Shown here: positions 16,219 to 24,573 of the stretch, in pieces
How the letters are laid out: each line of letters opens with the position of its first letter
How positions within the stretch are numbered: position 1 is the first letter of the stretch
Assembly (NCBI RefSeq): GCF_026183895.1
Contig: NZ_JAPFQI010000027.1
Location: 1-45,440, forward strand
DNA from: Sabulicella glaciei
GTDB taxonomy: Bacteria; Pseudomonadota; Alphaproteobacteria; Acetobacterales; Acetobacteraceae
DNA: 45,440 nt
Reading direction: 5' to 3'
Program-made: the position numbers and the translations under genes
Notes under the pieces: model-generated
What the model was told of the DNA's origin: nothing
Seen by the model: the letters and a program-made list of their open reading frames with translations, nothing else
Databases searched by the model: none

Positions 16219-17664
16219 TCAGCTCTGCGCGTCGGGCGACAGCACGTTGCAGGCGCCGTTGCGCCGCAGGCGCTCGCAGGCCTGCTGGGCGTTGTTCTGG
16301 CTCAGCCCCGTCACCCGGGCGCGGAACAGGGTGGAGCGGCCGACCTGCACCGGGGTGACGGCGACCTGCCCGCCCGCCGTGCCCTGCGCGGCCTGCGCGG
16401 CGGCGCGCGCCTGGGTCGGGTTGTTGAAGGCGCCGACCTGCACCGCCCAGGACCCGGCGCTCGTGGCCACCGCGGGGCGGAAGCTGGCGGGAAGCGTGCC
16501 CGCCTGCGCGACCGAGATGAAGCCCAGCGTGCGCGGCGGCAGGGGCTGCGCGCTGGTGGGCGCCGCAGCCTGGGCGCGGGCGGTCACCCGCGCGGCGGGC
16601 GGCGGCAGCGGCGCCGACGGCGGGGCGGTGAAGGAACCGCCCAGGGCGGCGGTCTGGAACGGCGCCTCGCTGCGGGCATTGCTTTCCGCGAGGCGCACGG
16701 CGCCCTCGGGCGTCGAGCCGTCGGGGATGGGGTCCATGCGCGCCACGACGATGCGGCCATCGGGCAGCACGTCGCCAGAGGGCGCGGCATAGGCGCCGCC
16801 GCCGGACTCGGCCAAGGCGCGCCCTTCCGCCTCCGCGAGGCGGATCGCGCCCTGCGGCGTCGAGCCGTCAGGGATGGGCTCCATCGCCACCACGCCGCCG
16901 CGCGACGCGGGGGCCGGGGCGGCCGCCATCATGCGGGGGCCGGAGCTGGGCTCGGGATCGGGGAGGCGGGCGTATTGCGCGTTGCCCTCGCGGATCGCCT
17001 GCTGCTCGGCGATGGCGAAGCGGGTCGTGCTGTCCATGCGGCGCGGGCCGGGCGGAACGCGCAGCGGGATCTCGGCGGCCGCGTAGACCTCGGACGGCGC
17101 GCGGCGCACGGGCGAGGAGCGGATGACGCCAGGCCCGACGCGGGCGACGTAGTTGCGAGTCTCGGTGGGCAGGCCGCGCGAGTTGTAGAGGTAGTCCTCC
17201 AGCCGGCGCGGGCCGGCATTGTAGGCCGCCAGAAAGGCCGGCGAGCCGTAGAGGTCGTACATCTGCCGGATATAGGCGGTGCCGGCCATGATGCTGTCAT
17301 AGGGGTGGTAGGGGTCGTCGCCGAGCCCGTGCCGGGCCTGGAGCTCCCGGTAGGTGCCGGGCATGACCTGCATCAGCCCCATGGCACCGACCGGCGAGGT
17401 GGCGGTGGCGCGGCCGCCGGATTCCTGGCGCATCACCTCGCGGATCCAGCCCTCCGGCACGTCGAACCGGCGCGACGCCTCGCGGATGTAGGGCCCCCAG
17501 GGATCGGTGCGTGGCCCGGGCGGGTCGTAGGAGCGGGCCTGCGTGTAGCTGCCGGACGACCGTGTCGTCGGGGCCTGTCCCCCGCCCCCGCAAGCGGCCA
17601 GGAGGCCCAGCATGGCAAAAGCCGCCACCGGCCGGGCCACCGCCTTCGCGTTCCATCGGCGCAT
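16219..17664 (-). CDS. Lipoprotein lytic transglycosylase with SPOR domain
   Basis: The 481-residue protein has a lipoprotein signal (lipobox LLAAC) and a GGGG spacer after the Cys, so it should sit in the outer membrane or periplasm. The SLT domain, about residues 65-190, has the catalytic Glu in MRQESGG, then GAMGLMQVMPGTY and AAYNAG. A low-complexity Pro/Ala region follows, containing two copies of PIPDGSTP(Q/E)GA(I/V)RLAE. A C-terminal SPOR domain (about 400-478) binds denuded septal peptidoglycan. The start at 17664 has GGGGGA eight bases upstream. The domain pair suggests a role in septal wall cleavage. The 186 nt upstream, to the next stop at 17851, show nothing recognisable beyond a promoter-sized gap. 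Confidence 0.9.
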   Translation of the reverse strand: MRRWNAKAVARPVAAFAMLGLLAACGGGGQAPTTRSSGSYTQARSYDPPGPRTDPWGPYIREASRRFDVPEGWIREVMRQESGGRATATSPVGAMGLMQVMPGTYRELQARHGLGDDPYHPYDSIMAGTAYIRQMYDLYGSPAFLAAYNAGPRRLEDYLYNSRGLPTETRNYVARVGPGVIRSSPVRRAPSEVYAAAEIPLRVPPGPRRMDSTTRFAIAEQQAIREGNAQYARLPDPEPSSGPRMMAAAPAPASRGGVVAMEPIPDGSTPQGAIRLAEAEGRALAESGGGAYAAPSGDVLPDGRIVVARMDPIPDGSTPEGAVRLAESNARSEAPFQTAALGGSFTAPPSAPLPPPAARVTARAQAAAPTSAQPLPPRTLGFISVAQAGTLPASFRPAVATSAGSWAVQVGAFNNPTQARAAAQAAQGTAGGQVAVTPVQVGRSTLFRARVTGLSQNNAQQACERLRRNGACNVLSPDAQS

Positions 17665-17850
17665 CGTCGAAATCCCCCATTTGTCGCGGCCGCCGCTTGG
17701 TCCCGGTTGCCAATTCCCCCTGGCATCCGGCGCGTCGGCCCCAGGCCGCCCTTCCCAAGGACGGCCGCAAGCTCCCGACCCTAGACGCGGCCGGGGGGCC
17801 GAGTCCAGCGTCGGGCGGCTACGGGCTGGCACCGGGGAGCGATGCGACCC

Positions 17851-18075
17851 TCACCGGTCTTCCGCGAGCGTGTGGGCAACCAGGGCGTTGGCGTGGCCGT
17901 GACCCAGGCCGTGCTCCTGCTTCAGCCAGTTCACCAGGGCCATGTGCCCGCGCTCGGGATGGGCACGGATTAGCGCCTGCCATTCGCCGATCGGCCGGCC
18001 GTATTTCTTCTCGATGGAGGGAAAATACGAGGCCGGGCCCTTTGCAGGCGCCGGGGACTCCGGGGCCCGCGCCAT
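17851..18075 (-). CDS. DUF4287 domain protein
   Basis: A 74-residue cytoplasmic protein with the DUF4287 pattern: SIEKKYGRPIGEWQALI, a Gly/His turn, then MALVNWLKQEHGLGHGHANALV. The function of the family is unknown; in other genomes it often accompanies small regulators and DUF5655 proteins. Its ATG overlaps the cupin stop by one base (TGATG), so it is the second gene of a cupin operon divergent from a MarR regulator. Confidence 0.85.
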   Translation of the reverse strand: MARAPESPAPAKGPASYFPSIEKKYGRPIGEWQALIRAHPERGHMALVNWLKQEHGLGHGHANALVAHTLAEDR

Positions 18076-18416
18076 CACAGCTCCTCCTGCACGATGACGT
18101 TGCTGGGATGGATGCAGACGAGCCGCAGGCTTCCCGCGCCGATGTTGAGGAAGCGGTGCGGGACATGGGCCGGGGCGACGACGATGTCGCCGGCGGAGGC
18201 CCGGTGTCGCTGCTCGCCGACCGAGAACTCCGCCTCGCCCTCGCGGACGACCCAGGTTTCCGGGTAGGGGTGGCGGTGCAGGCTGGACCCCGTGCCCGGC
18301 GCGCTGTCGGTCAGGAACATCGAGACCGGCGCGCCGAAGTCGCGGCCCTGGAAGCGGACGGTGCGGCTTTGCCCCGGCGCGGCTTCGCGGTGGCGCCTCA
18401 CGCGGACCATGCCCAT
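18075..18416 (-). CDS. Cupin domain protein
   Basis: This 113-residue single-domain beta-barrel protein has cupin motif 1 LHRHPYPETWVVREGEAEF, giving two His and one Glu metal ligands, and motif 2 AGDIVVAPAHVPHRFLNIG with the third His. Enzymatic or sensory function cannot be assigned; small cupins like this often act on sugars or serve as effector-binding proteins. It is the first gene of the operon facing marR, and the operator-like palindromes lie 12-80 nt upstream of its start, so regulation by that MarR protein is likely. A second ATG two codons in is possible. Confidence 0.88.
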   Translation of the reverse strand: MGMVRVRRHREAAPGQSRTVRFQGRDFGAPVSMFLTDSAPGTGSSLHRHPYPETWVVREGEAEFSVGEQRHRASAGDIVVAPAHVPHRFLNIGAGSLRLVCIHPSNVIVQEEL

Positions 18417-18431
18417 CGGACTCTCCTATTG

Positions 18432-18445
18432 TCTTTGCGTGAAGA
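18432..18445. promoter_or_regulatory. Operator-like palindrome 1 (MarR candidate)
   Basis: TCTTTGCGTGAAGA, an imperfect inverted repeat with TCTT/AAGA arms. It shares the pattern TCTT-N6-AAGA with the site at 18463, 31 bp away, about three helical turns. It is the nearest site to the cupin start. Confidence 0.55.
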
Positions 18446-18462
18446 TACTTGCGGGGCAGATA

Positions 18463-18476
18463 TCTTGGCGTCAAGA
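18463..18476. promoter_or_regulatory. Operator-like palindrome 2 (MarR candidate)
   Basis: TCTTGGCGTCAAGA, arms TCTTG/CAAGA around GCGT. It is the middle of three related palindromes in the 129-nt gap between cupin and marR. Confidence 0.65.
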
Positions 18477-18483
18477 CAATCCC

Positions 18484-18495
18484 CTTGGTGCCAAG
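18484..18495. promoter_or_regulatory. Operator-like palindrome 3 (MarR candidate)
   Basis: CTTGGTGCCAAG, a perfect palindrome apart from the two central bases, followed by ATAT. Its centre is 20 bp from palindrome 2 and it lies closest to marR, suiting autoregulation. Confidence 0.65.
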
Positions 18496-18545
18496 ATATG
18501 GCGTGCCATCCGCCGGAAGCGGTAATCCCGGCGGCTCGGAAGACG

Positions 18546-19067
18546 ATGGGCGGGCGAAGGGTGAAGGATCACGTCGACAGGCTGCGCGAGCAATGGGCAC
18601 GGGAGATCCCCGGCCTCGACACCGAGCCCATGGCGATCCTGGGCCGGGCGCTTCGCCTGACGCTGCTGCTTCGAAACGGCATCGAGCAGGACTTCGCTGA
18701 GTTCGGGCTGGATCGCGGCGAGTTCGACGTGATCGCGACCCTGCGCCGCGCCGGGCCCCCCTACTGCCTCACGCCGACGGATCTGTACTCGACGCTGATG
18801 ATCTCCTCCGGCGGCCTGACCCACCGCCTCGGACGCCTGGAGAAGGCGGGGCTGATCCGGCGCGAGCCGTCGCCCCAGGACGGGCGAAGCGTCCAGGTCA
18901 CGCTGACCGATGCGGGAATCGGCCTGGCGGAGGAAGCCTTCCGGCAGGACATGGCGAGCGAGGCGAAGCACCTGGCGCATCTGACGCCGAAGGAGCGCAA
19001 GGCGCTCGCGGGATTGCTGCGGAAGCTCCTGTCGGGGGTGGAGGGCGAGGCCGGGCGGACGCGGTGA
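18546..19067 (+). CDS. MarR-family transcriptional regulator
   Basis: The 173-residue winged-helix protein has an N-terminal dimerisation helix, a central helix-turn-helix (LTPTDLYSTLMISSGGLTHRLGRLEKAG), a wing with the conserved D-x-R of SPQDGRSVQVTLT, and a C-terminal helix. It would act as a repressor released by a small ligand. ATG at 18546 was chosen; GTG at 18561 is an alternative start. Three related palindromes lie in the divergent promoter region, which supports control of the cupin/DUF4287 operon and of itself. Confidence 0.9.
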   Translation: MGGRRVKDHVDRLREQWAREIPGLDTEPMAILGRALRLTLLLRNGIEQDFAEFGLDRGEFDVIATLRRAGPPYCLTPTDLYSTLMISSGGLTHRLGRLEKAGLIRREPSPQDGRSVQVTLTDAGIGLAEEAFRQDMASEAKHLAHLTPKERKALAGLLRKLLSGVEGEAGRTR

Positions 19068-19203
19068 GCGAAGACCGGCCCCAAAGGGCGGCCGGGGGCG
19101 GGATGGGCGGCCACCGAAGGGTTCTGGCACCGGCAGGCGACAGGACGTAGAATCCGCGGCATGCCCGGGCGCCGACGCCGGGCGCCCAGCCAAGGAAACT
19201 TCG

Positions 19204-19710
19204 ATGCCGCGTCCGTCCCACCTCCTGCTCCTGCCCGTCGCCCTCCTCGCGCTCTCCGCCGCGGCCTGCGCGCCGCAGGCGATGAACAGCACCGTCCCCA
19301 CTTACGCGGTCGGCCAGGTCGGGCGGCTGGAATATGGCACCATCGTCGGCGCGCGCCCGGTGAACCTGCAGGCGCCCAACACCGGCATTGGCGGCGTGAC
19401 CGGCGGCGTCGCGGGCGGCGTGATCGGCTCCACCATCGGTGGCGACTGGCGCGCTCGTGCGGTGGGCGGCGTGCTGGGCGCGGCATTGGGCGCCGTGGGC
19501 GGCACGCTGATCGAGGGCGCGGCCGGCGCCGGCCAGGGCGTCGAATTCGTGGTGCGCCTCGACCGCTCGGGCAGCGACGTCACCGTGGTGCAGACCAACG
19601 AGGAAGGGTTCCAGGTCGGCGAGCGCGTCGCCATCTCCCTGGGCGACCGCGCGCGGCTGATCCGCGCCGCCGGCCCGGCCCCCATGGTCCCCACCCCCGT
19701 CTGGCGCTGA
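19204..19710 (+). CDS. Glycine-zipper outer-membrane lipoprotein, SlyB/Pcp-like
   Basis: This 168-residue protein has a lipoprotein signal peptide (LLALSAAAC, lipobox Cys near residue 22). The central region (about 58-110) is a glycine-zipper hairpin of the kind found in Sly[19 protein letters not shown], then [18 protein letters not shown]. The C-terminal domain resembles the SlyB/Rick_17kDa pattern ([25 protein letters not shown]). Members sit in the outer-membrane inner leaflet and respond to envelope stress; that role is known for the family, not shown here. It stands alone, upstream of proA by 64 nt. Confidence 0.88.
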   Translation: MPRPSHLLLLPVALLALSAAACAPQAMNSTVPTYAVGQVGRLEYGTIVGARPVNLQAPNTGIGGVTGGVAGGVIGSTIGGDWRARAVGGVLGAALGAVGGTLIEGAAGAGQGVEFVVRLDRSGSDVTVVQTNEEGFQVGERVAISLGDRARLIRAAGPAPMVPTPVWR

Positions 19711-19774
19711 GCGGGCATTCCCGCCGGGGCGGCGAGGCCGTATCGTCCGCCGCCCCCGCTGGAGCCCGAACGCC

Positions 19775-21034
19775 GTGAACGCCGCCGACCCCGCCCTGCT
19801 CATCGATTCCACCGCCCGCGCCGCGCGCGCGGCGGCCACGAGCCTGGCGCGCGCCCCGGGTCCGGCCAAGGACGCGGCGCTGCGCGCGGCCGCCGCCGCG
19901 ATCCGCGACCAGTCGGCGGAGATCCTGTCGGCCAATGCCGCCGACCTCGCCGCCGCGACCGGCCTGTCGGACTCCTTCACCGACCGCCTGACCCTGAACC
20001 CCGCGCGGGTGGAGGCGATGGCGAAAGGGCTGGAGGAGATCGCCGCCCTGCCCGACCCGGTCGGCCGCGTGCTGGCGGAATGGACGCGGCCCAACGGCCT
20101 CGCCATCCGCCGCGTCGCGCAGCCCCTGGGCGTGATCGGCATGATCTTCGAAAGCCGCCCCAACGTCACCGCCGATGCGGGCGGGCTGTGCCTCAAGGCC
20201 GGCTCCGCCGTGATCCTGCGTGGCGGCAGCGAGTCCGCGAACTCCGCCCGCGCGATCGCGGCCTGCCTGCGCGACGGGCTGCGCGAGGCCGGGCTGCCCG
20301 AGGATGCCATCCAGCTCGCCCCGACCCAGGACCGCGCCTTCGTGGGCGCCATGCTCGGCGCCGCGGGGCTGATCGACCTGATCATCCCGCGCGGCGGCAA
20401 GGGGCTGGTGACGCGGGTGATGCGCGAGGCGCGCGTGCCCGTCCTCGCCCATGCCGAGGGGCTGTGCCACAGCTTCGTCCACCGCGCCGCCGACCCGGAG
20501 ATGGCGCGGCGGGTCGTCGCCAACGCCAAGATGCGCCGCACCGGCATCTGCGGCGCGACCGAGACGCTGCTGGTGGACGCGCCCGTGGCGGAATCCCTGC
20601 TGCCGCTCCTGGTCGCCGATCTCGCGGCGCTGGGCTGCGGCTTCAAGGCCGATGCGGGCGCCCGCGCGATCTGCCCCGAGCTCCCCGCCGCAACGGAGGA
20701 GGATTTCGCCACCGAATGGCTCGACGCGATGCTGAGCATCGCGGTGGTGGACGGGGTGGAGGGTGCCTTGGCGCATATCCGCCGCTTCGGCTCCGAGCAC
20801 ACGGAGGCGATCATCACGGAGGATGCGGCGGCGGCGGAGCAGTTCCTGGAGGGGCTGGATTCCGCCGTGGGGCTGTGGAACGCCTCCACCCAGTTCTGCG
20901 ACGGCGGCGAGTTCGGCTTTGGCGCGGAGATCGGCATCGCCACCGGCCGCATGCACGCGCGCGGCCCGGTGGGGCTGGAGCAGCTCTGCACCTATCGCTA
21001 CCGCGTGACGGGGAACGGGCAGATCCGGCCCTGA
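19775..21034 (+). CDS. proA: Gamma-glutamyl phosphate reductase
   Basis: The 419-residue NADPH-dependent aldehyde-dehydrogenase-fold enzyme converts gamma-glutamyl phosphate to glutamate-5-semialdehyde in proline synthesis. The start is GTG at 19775. The family blocks [17 protein letters not shown], the [14 protein letters not shown] loop, [10 protein letters not shown] and the catalytic Cys in [13 protein letters not shown] are all intact. The C-terminal HTEAIIT and [11 protein letters not shown] motifs are present. proB, which often precedes it, is not here; instead proA leads to nadD-rsfS-rlmH, an order common in alphaproteobacteria, but interrupted by the exported hydratase-fold gene. Confidence 0.96.
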   Translation: MNAADPALLIDSTARAARAAATSLARAPGPAKDAALRAAAAAIRDQSAEILSANAADLAAATGLSDSFTDRLTLNPARVEAMAKGLEEIAALPDPVGRVLAEWTRPNGLAIRRVAQPLGVIGMIFESRPNVTADAGGLCLKAGSAVILRGGSESANSARAIAACLRDGLREAGLPEDAIQLAPTQDRAFVGAMLGAAGLIDLIIPRGGKGLVTRVMREARVPVLAHAEGLCHSFVHRAADPEMARRVVANAKMRRTGICGATETLLVDAPVAESLLPLLVADLAALGCGFKADAGARAICPELPAATEEDFATEWLDAMLSIAVVDGVEGALAHIRRFGSEHTEAIITEDAAAAEQFLEGLDSAVGLWNASTQFCDGGEFGFGAEIGIATGRMHARGPVGLEQLCTYRYRVTGNGQIRP

Positions 21035-21096
21035 CGCGCCCTTCCCTCCCATTCCTGCGCGCGGCAAGCTGCGCGCGGGAAACCGGAGGAACGTCC

Positions 21097-21945
21097 TTGC
21101 GCCGATTGCTTCTCGCTGCCGCCGCTCTCGCCTTCGCGGCGCCTGCCTTCGCCGCCTGCCCCGACGACGCGGCGGTCCAGGGCCTCGCGCGCTCGCTGCT
21201 GGCGAACCAGCCGGCGCAGCCGCTCACGGGCATGACTGGCCTGCCCGACGGGCAATGCGCGCAGGACCGGCTGGTCGCCATCCTGTCGCGCGAGTGGGGC
21301 CGTCCGGTGGGCTACAAGGTCGGGTTGACCAATGCGGCGGCGCAGCAGCGCTTCGGCGTCTCGCACCCCGTCACCGGAATCATCTACGAGGCGACGGTGC
21401 GCAACCGCTCGGGCGCCGAGGTGCCGGCCCGCTTCGGCTCCGTGCCGACGGTGGAGGCGGACCTCATCGTCCGCGTCTCCTCCGAGGCGATCAACGACGC
21501 GCGCGACCACATGGCCGTGCTGCGCGCCATCGACCAGGTGATCCCCTTCATCGAGATGCCGGACCTCGTGCTGGCGCAGGGCATGGACGGGCCGAACCTG
21601 CTGGCGATCAACGTGGGCGCGCGGCTCGGCGTGGTGGGCGAGCCGATCCCGGTGGAGGCGAGCGAGGATTTCGCCCGCCGCCTCGCCGCCATGACCGTGG
21701 TCCTGGAGAATGGCGAGCGCGAACTGGCGCGGGCGCCCGGCACCGCGCTGCTCGGCCACCCGCTCAACGTGCTGCCCTGGCTGGCGCAGGACCTCGCGAG
21801 CCGCGGGAAGCGGCTGCGCGTCGGCGACCTCATCTCGCTCGGCGGCTTCTCGCCGGCCCTGCCGACGGAGGCGGGGCGCACCTACACCGTGCGCTACGAG
21901 GGGCTGATGGCCCAGCCGGTGAGCGTGGCCGTGCGGACGCGTTGA
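21097..21945 (+). CDS. Exported fumarylacetoacetate-hydrolase/2-keto-4-pentenoate-hydratase-fold protein
   Basis: This 282-residue protein starts at TTG with GGAGGA six bases upstream. Residues 1-19 are a Sec signal peptide ([19 protein letters not shown], cut before ACPDD), unusual for this normally cytoplasmic family. The mature part matches the MhpD-like fold: [30 protein letters not shown], the metal-ligand pattern [11 protein letters not shown] and FIEMPDL, and [19 protein letters not shown] near the end. The acidic metal ligands appear kept, so activity is plausible, but the substrate is unknown. Its stop overlaps the nadD TTG start (TTGA), which ties it to an unrelated housekeeping operon. 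Confidence 0.85.
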   Translation: MRRLLLAAAALAFAAPAFAACPDDAAVQGLARSLLANQPAQPLTGMTGLPDGQCAQDRLVAILSREWGRPVGYKVGLTNAAAQQRFGVSHPVTGIIYEATVRNRSGAEVPARFGSVPTVEADLIVRVSSEAINDARDHMAVLRAIDQVIPFIEMPDLVLAQGMDGPNLLAINVGARLGVVGEPIPVEASEDFARRLAAMTVVLENGERELARAPGTALLGHPLNVLPWLAQDLASRGKRLRVGDLISLGGFSPALPTEAGRTYTVRYEGLMAQPVSVAVRTR

Positions 21946-22496
21946 GGCGCATCGGGCTGCTGGGCGGGTCGTTCAACCCCGCCCATTCCGGGCATCGCCA
22001 CGTCGCGGAGGTGGCGTTGCGCGCGGCGCGGCTCGACCAGGTGTGGCTGCTCGTCTCGCCGGGCAATCCGTTGAAGCCGCGCGCAGGCATGGCGCCGTTC
22101 CGCGAGCGCCTCGCCTCCGCGCGGCGCATCGCCGACGGGGTGCGTATCGTGGCGTGCGACCTGGAGAGTCGCCTGGGCACGCGCCACACGGTGCGGACGC
22201 TGGCGCGGCTGCGGCGGCGCTTCCCGCGCCTCCTGTTCGTGCTGGTGATCGGCGCCGACAACATGATCCAGCTGCCGCGCTGGCGCCGCTGGCGCGAGGT
22301 GCTGCGCCTGGCCCCGCTGGCGGTGCTGCCCCGGCCGGGCTACACGCGCCGGGCGCTGCGCGGTCCGGTCGCCTCCGTCCTGCGGCACGGGCGCCGTCCA
22401 CCGGCGCTGTTGCGCCAGGGCGGCGAATGGGCGCTGGTGCCCGCCGCCGAGCGCAGCATTTCCGCCACCGCGATCCGCTCGGGCGCGTTAGGTTAG
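21942..22496 (+). CDS. nadD: Nicotinate-nucleotide adenylyltransferase
   Basis: The 184-residue enzyme joins nicotinate mononucleotide and ATP to give deamido-NAD in NAD synthesis. The nucleotidyltransferase signature [11 protein letters not shown] (the HxGH-type pair) is at the N-terminus; the GADN(M) block and C-terminal ISATAIRSG complete the family pattern. The TTG start at 21942 sits two codons before the conserved strand and overlaps the preceding stop as TTGA. It is the head of the widespread nadD-rsfS-rlmH arrangement, with rsfS 21 nt further on. Confidence 0.93.
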   Translation: MRRIGLLGGSFNPAHSGHRHVAEVALRAARLDQVWLLVSPGNPLKPRAGMAPFRERLASARRIADGVRIVACDLESRLGTRHTVRTLARLRRRFPRLLFVLVIGADNMIQLPRWRRWREVLRLAPLAVLPRPGYTRRALRGPVASVLRHGRRPPALLRQGGEWALVPAAERSISATAIRSGALG

Positions 22497-22517
22497 ACAC
22501 GAGGTCAGGGAGGCCGC

Positions 22518-23261
22518 ATGGCGCGCAGCACCGACGATTCGAAGCCCCGCAAGCCGAGCGCGTCGCGCACGGCGAGGCCCGCGGCCGCGCCCGCCAAGCA
22601 GGCCGGCGCCAGCCGAACGCCTTCCGGGCGGCCGAAGGCCGTCAAGGCGAAGTCCAGCCGGACGGCCACCGCCAAGGCGCCGGCCAAGCGCGCGGGCACG
22701 ACCAAGACGGCGGCGAAGCCGGAGCGCGCGCGCCTCGCCCCCACCACGGCCGATGTGCGCGCCACACCGCGCAGCCGCGCCGCGAAGCCGGAGGCAGCGA
22801 AGCCCGCGCCCGGCCCCGCCAAGGACACCAAGGCCGCTTCCGCCGCGGGGCCTCGCCCGCGCGCCGCGCGACGCAAGGGCCCGCCCGCCGATCCCGGCCG
22901 ACTGGACCGGCTGGTCGTCGCCGCGGTGAAGAGCCTGGAGGACGACAAGGCCGAGGACGTGACGGTGCTGGACGTCACCGGCCGCGCCTCCTTCACCGAC
23001 CGCATGGTCATCGCCACCGGCCTCGCCGACCGGCAGATCCAGGCCATGGCCGCGCATCTGGACGAGGCGCTGGGCAAGGAAGGGCTGAAGCTGCGCAAGG
23101 ACGCGGTGCAGGCGAGCGAGGACTGGGTGCTGATCGACGCGGGCGACCTCGTCATCCACCTGTTCAAGCCGGAGGCGCGGCTGGTCTACGACCTCGAGAA
23201 GATGTGGGGCCCCGACTCCCCGCTCGGCGAGGCGGGCCCGGGCGAGGTGTCGCCGATCTGA
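22518..23261 (+). CDS. rsfS: Ribosomal silencing factor RsfS with a long basic N-terminal extension
   Basis: A 247-residue protein. Residues from about 128 to 240 are the RsfS/Iojap domain: [54 protein letters not shown] and VYDLEKMW. This domain binds uL14 on the 50S subunit and blocks subunit joining when nutrients are scarce. The first 125 residues are low complexity, rich in Ala, Lys, Pro, Arg and Thr, and absent from typical 105-130 residue RsfS proteins. The ATG at 22518 has GGGAGG four bases upstream, so the extension appears to be translated. It overlaps rlmH at a CTGA junction. Confidence 0.93.
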   Translation: MARSTDDSKPRKPSASRTARPAAAPAKQAGASRTPSGRPKAVKAKSSRTATAKAPAKRAGTTKTAAKPERARLAPTTADVRATPRSRAAKPEAAKPAPGPAKDTKAASAAGPRPRAARRKGPPADPGRLDRLVVAAVKSLEDDKAEDVTVLDVTGRASFTDRMVIATGLADRQIQAMAAHLDEALGKEGLKLRKDAVQASEDWVLIDAGDLVIHLFKPEARLVYDLEKMWGPDSPLGEAGPGEVSPI

Positions 23262-23725
23262 AGGCGCGCCTCCTCGCCGTCGGGCGGTTCAAGGCCGGCG
23301 CGGAGGCGGCGCTTTTCGCGCAGTACAATGCGCGGCTGCGTCCGCCCCTCACCCTGCAGGAATTTCCGGAAGGGCGGGGCGCGCCGACCGAGATCCGCGC
23401 GCGGGAAGCGCAGGCCATCCTTGCCGCCCTGCCGCCGCGCGCCCTGCTGGTCGCGCTGGATCTGGGCGGGCAGGCACCCTCCTCCGAAGCGCTGGCGCGG
23501 CTTTGCGCCCGCTGGGAGGAAACTGCCCGGCCGGTCTGCTTCGCCATTGGCGGCGCGGAGGGGCTGGACCCCTCGGTGACCGCGCAGGCAGAGGCGGCGC
23601 TGTCGCTCGGCCCGCTGACCTGGCCGCATCTGCTGGTGCGGGCGCTGCTGGCGGAGCAGCTGTTCCGCGCGCAATGCATCCGCGCGAACCATCCCTATCA
23701 CCGGGAATGGCGGCCGGGGGGCTGA
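23258..23725 (+). CDS. rlmH: 23S rRNA (pseudouridine1915-N3)-methyltransferase RlmH
   Basis: The 155-residue SPOUT methyltransferase modifies pseudouridine 1915 in helix 69 of 23S rRNA using SAM. The N-terminal [13 protein letters not shown], the central LVALDLGGQ, the SAM-site [11 protein letters not shown] and the C-terminal knot segment [19 protein letters not shown] with NHPYHRE are all present. The start is assigned to CTG at 23258, overlapping the rsfS stop as CTGA: no ATG, GTG or TTG lies near in frame, the conserved strand begins right there, and the length equals E. coli RlmH exactly. Confidence 0.93.
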   Translation: MKARLLAVGRFKAGAEAALFAQYNARLRPPLTLQEFPEGRGAPTEIRAREAQAILAALPPRALLVALDLGGQAPSSEALARLCARWEETARPVCFAIGGAEGLDPSVTAQAEAALSLGPLTWPHLLVRALLAEQLFRAQCIRANHPYHREWRPGG

Positions 23726-23742
23726 GGCCCCCCAAACAAAAA

Positions 23743-23769
23743 CGCTCCGGCCCTTGTGGGGCCGGAGCG
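23743..23769 (-). terminator. Intrinsic terminator of the PEP-CTERM gene
   Basis: A perfect 11-bp stem CGCTCCGGCCC / GGGCCGGAGCG with a 5-base loop. On the minus strand it is followed by TTTTTGTTT, a good U-tract. It lies 45 nt past the stop of the minus-strand PEP-CTERM gene and may also stop rlmH transcripts. Confidence 0.88.
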
Positions 23770-23813
23770 CTCTGTCTGGACCCCCGGGGGGAGGGTCCAG
23801 CGGGGGGGACTGT

Positions 23814-24497
23814 TCAGACGGCCTTGCGGCGCACCAGGCCGAGGCCGAGCAGGCCGGCGCCCAGCAGGGCGAGGCCAGCAGGAGCCGGAACCGGGGTCGG
23901 CGCGGCCAGGGAGAGCGCGAAGAAGGTCTCCGGGCCGCCGGTGGCGTTGTTCAGCGTCGCCAGCAGGCCGATGCGGTTGGTGCCGTCGTTGAAGTACTGT
24001 TGGGCGTCGGCCGCCTGCTGCGCATCGAGGCGGAAGGCGAAGCCCGAGTTGCCAGTACCCGTGAAGGTCTGGGGGAAGTCCACCGAGGCGAAGGCGCCCG
24101 AGTTCCACAGGGCGGTGCCGGTGGAGCTGTAGATGGTCATCACCAGGTTGGACAGGGTGATGCTGTTCGCAGCGGCGTTGCCGGGCTCCTGGGCATTGAG
24201 GACGATCCGCAGATCCGCCGCCGTGATCGGGGCAAGGCTGCCGATGGCGACCGTCTTCGTCTGCGAGGCGCCGGTCAGGGCGTCGCCGGTGCGGACGTCC
24301 TGCGTGCCGTTCCAGCTGACAGCGCCGGTCTCGGACGTGCTGTTGCCAGGCGACTGCAGGGTGAGAACCGTCGGCACGTTGCCGAGACCCGTGCCGGTGA
24401 GATCGATGGTGCCTGCATAGATCAGCGAGGCGTGCGAGGGCAGCGCGAAGGAAGTGGCCAGAAGAGCGGCGCAGGCGGCTGTCTTCAGAAAGTTCAT
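23814..24497 (-). CDS. PEP-CTERM sorting-domain protein
   Basis: The 227-residue exported protein has a signal peptide (MNFLKTAACAALLATSFALPSHA region, cut before SLIYAG) and a Ser/Thr/Asn-rich beta-type body. The C-terminus has the tripartite sorting signal: a VPAPAG motif (PEP variant), a hydrophobic helix LALLGAGLLGLGL and the basic tail VRRKAV. Such proteins are cut by an exosortase and reach the surface or exopolysaccharide matrix. No exosortase is in the window. The base composition is a little lower in GC than the neighbours. The start has GGGAGA upstream. A perfect sigma-54 promoter lies 77 nt upstream and a strong terminator follows, so it is a monocistronic, regulated unit. Confidence 0.9.
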   Translation of the reverse strand: MNFLKTAACAALLATSFALPSHASLIYAGTIDLTGTGLGNVPTVLTLQSPGNSTSETGAVSWNGTQDVRTGDALTGASQTKTVAIGSLAPITAADLRIVLNAQEPGNAAANSITLSNLVMTIYSSTGTALWNSGAFASVDFPQTFTGTGNSGFAFRLDAQQAADAQQYFNDGTNRIGLLATLNNATGGPETFFALSLAAPTPVPAPAGLALLGAGLLGLGLVRRKAV

Positions 24498-24573
24498 TTC
24501 AAGTCTCCCAAATTTTCCCGGCAGGCCCGAAGCTTTGGGCTGCGTCGCGTGGACTGGTCTATGCCGAAGACTA

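Noticed and set aside
18898-20991. A 697-codon minus-strand frame opposite marR, the lipoprotein and proA
   Set aside because: Ser/Arg/Ala-rich shadow of the proA coding strand; no start signal and no family.
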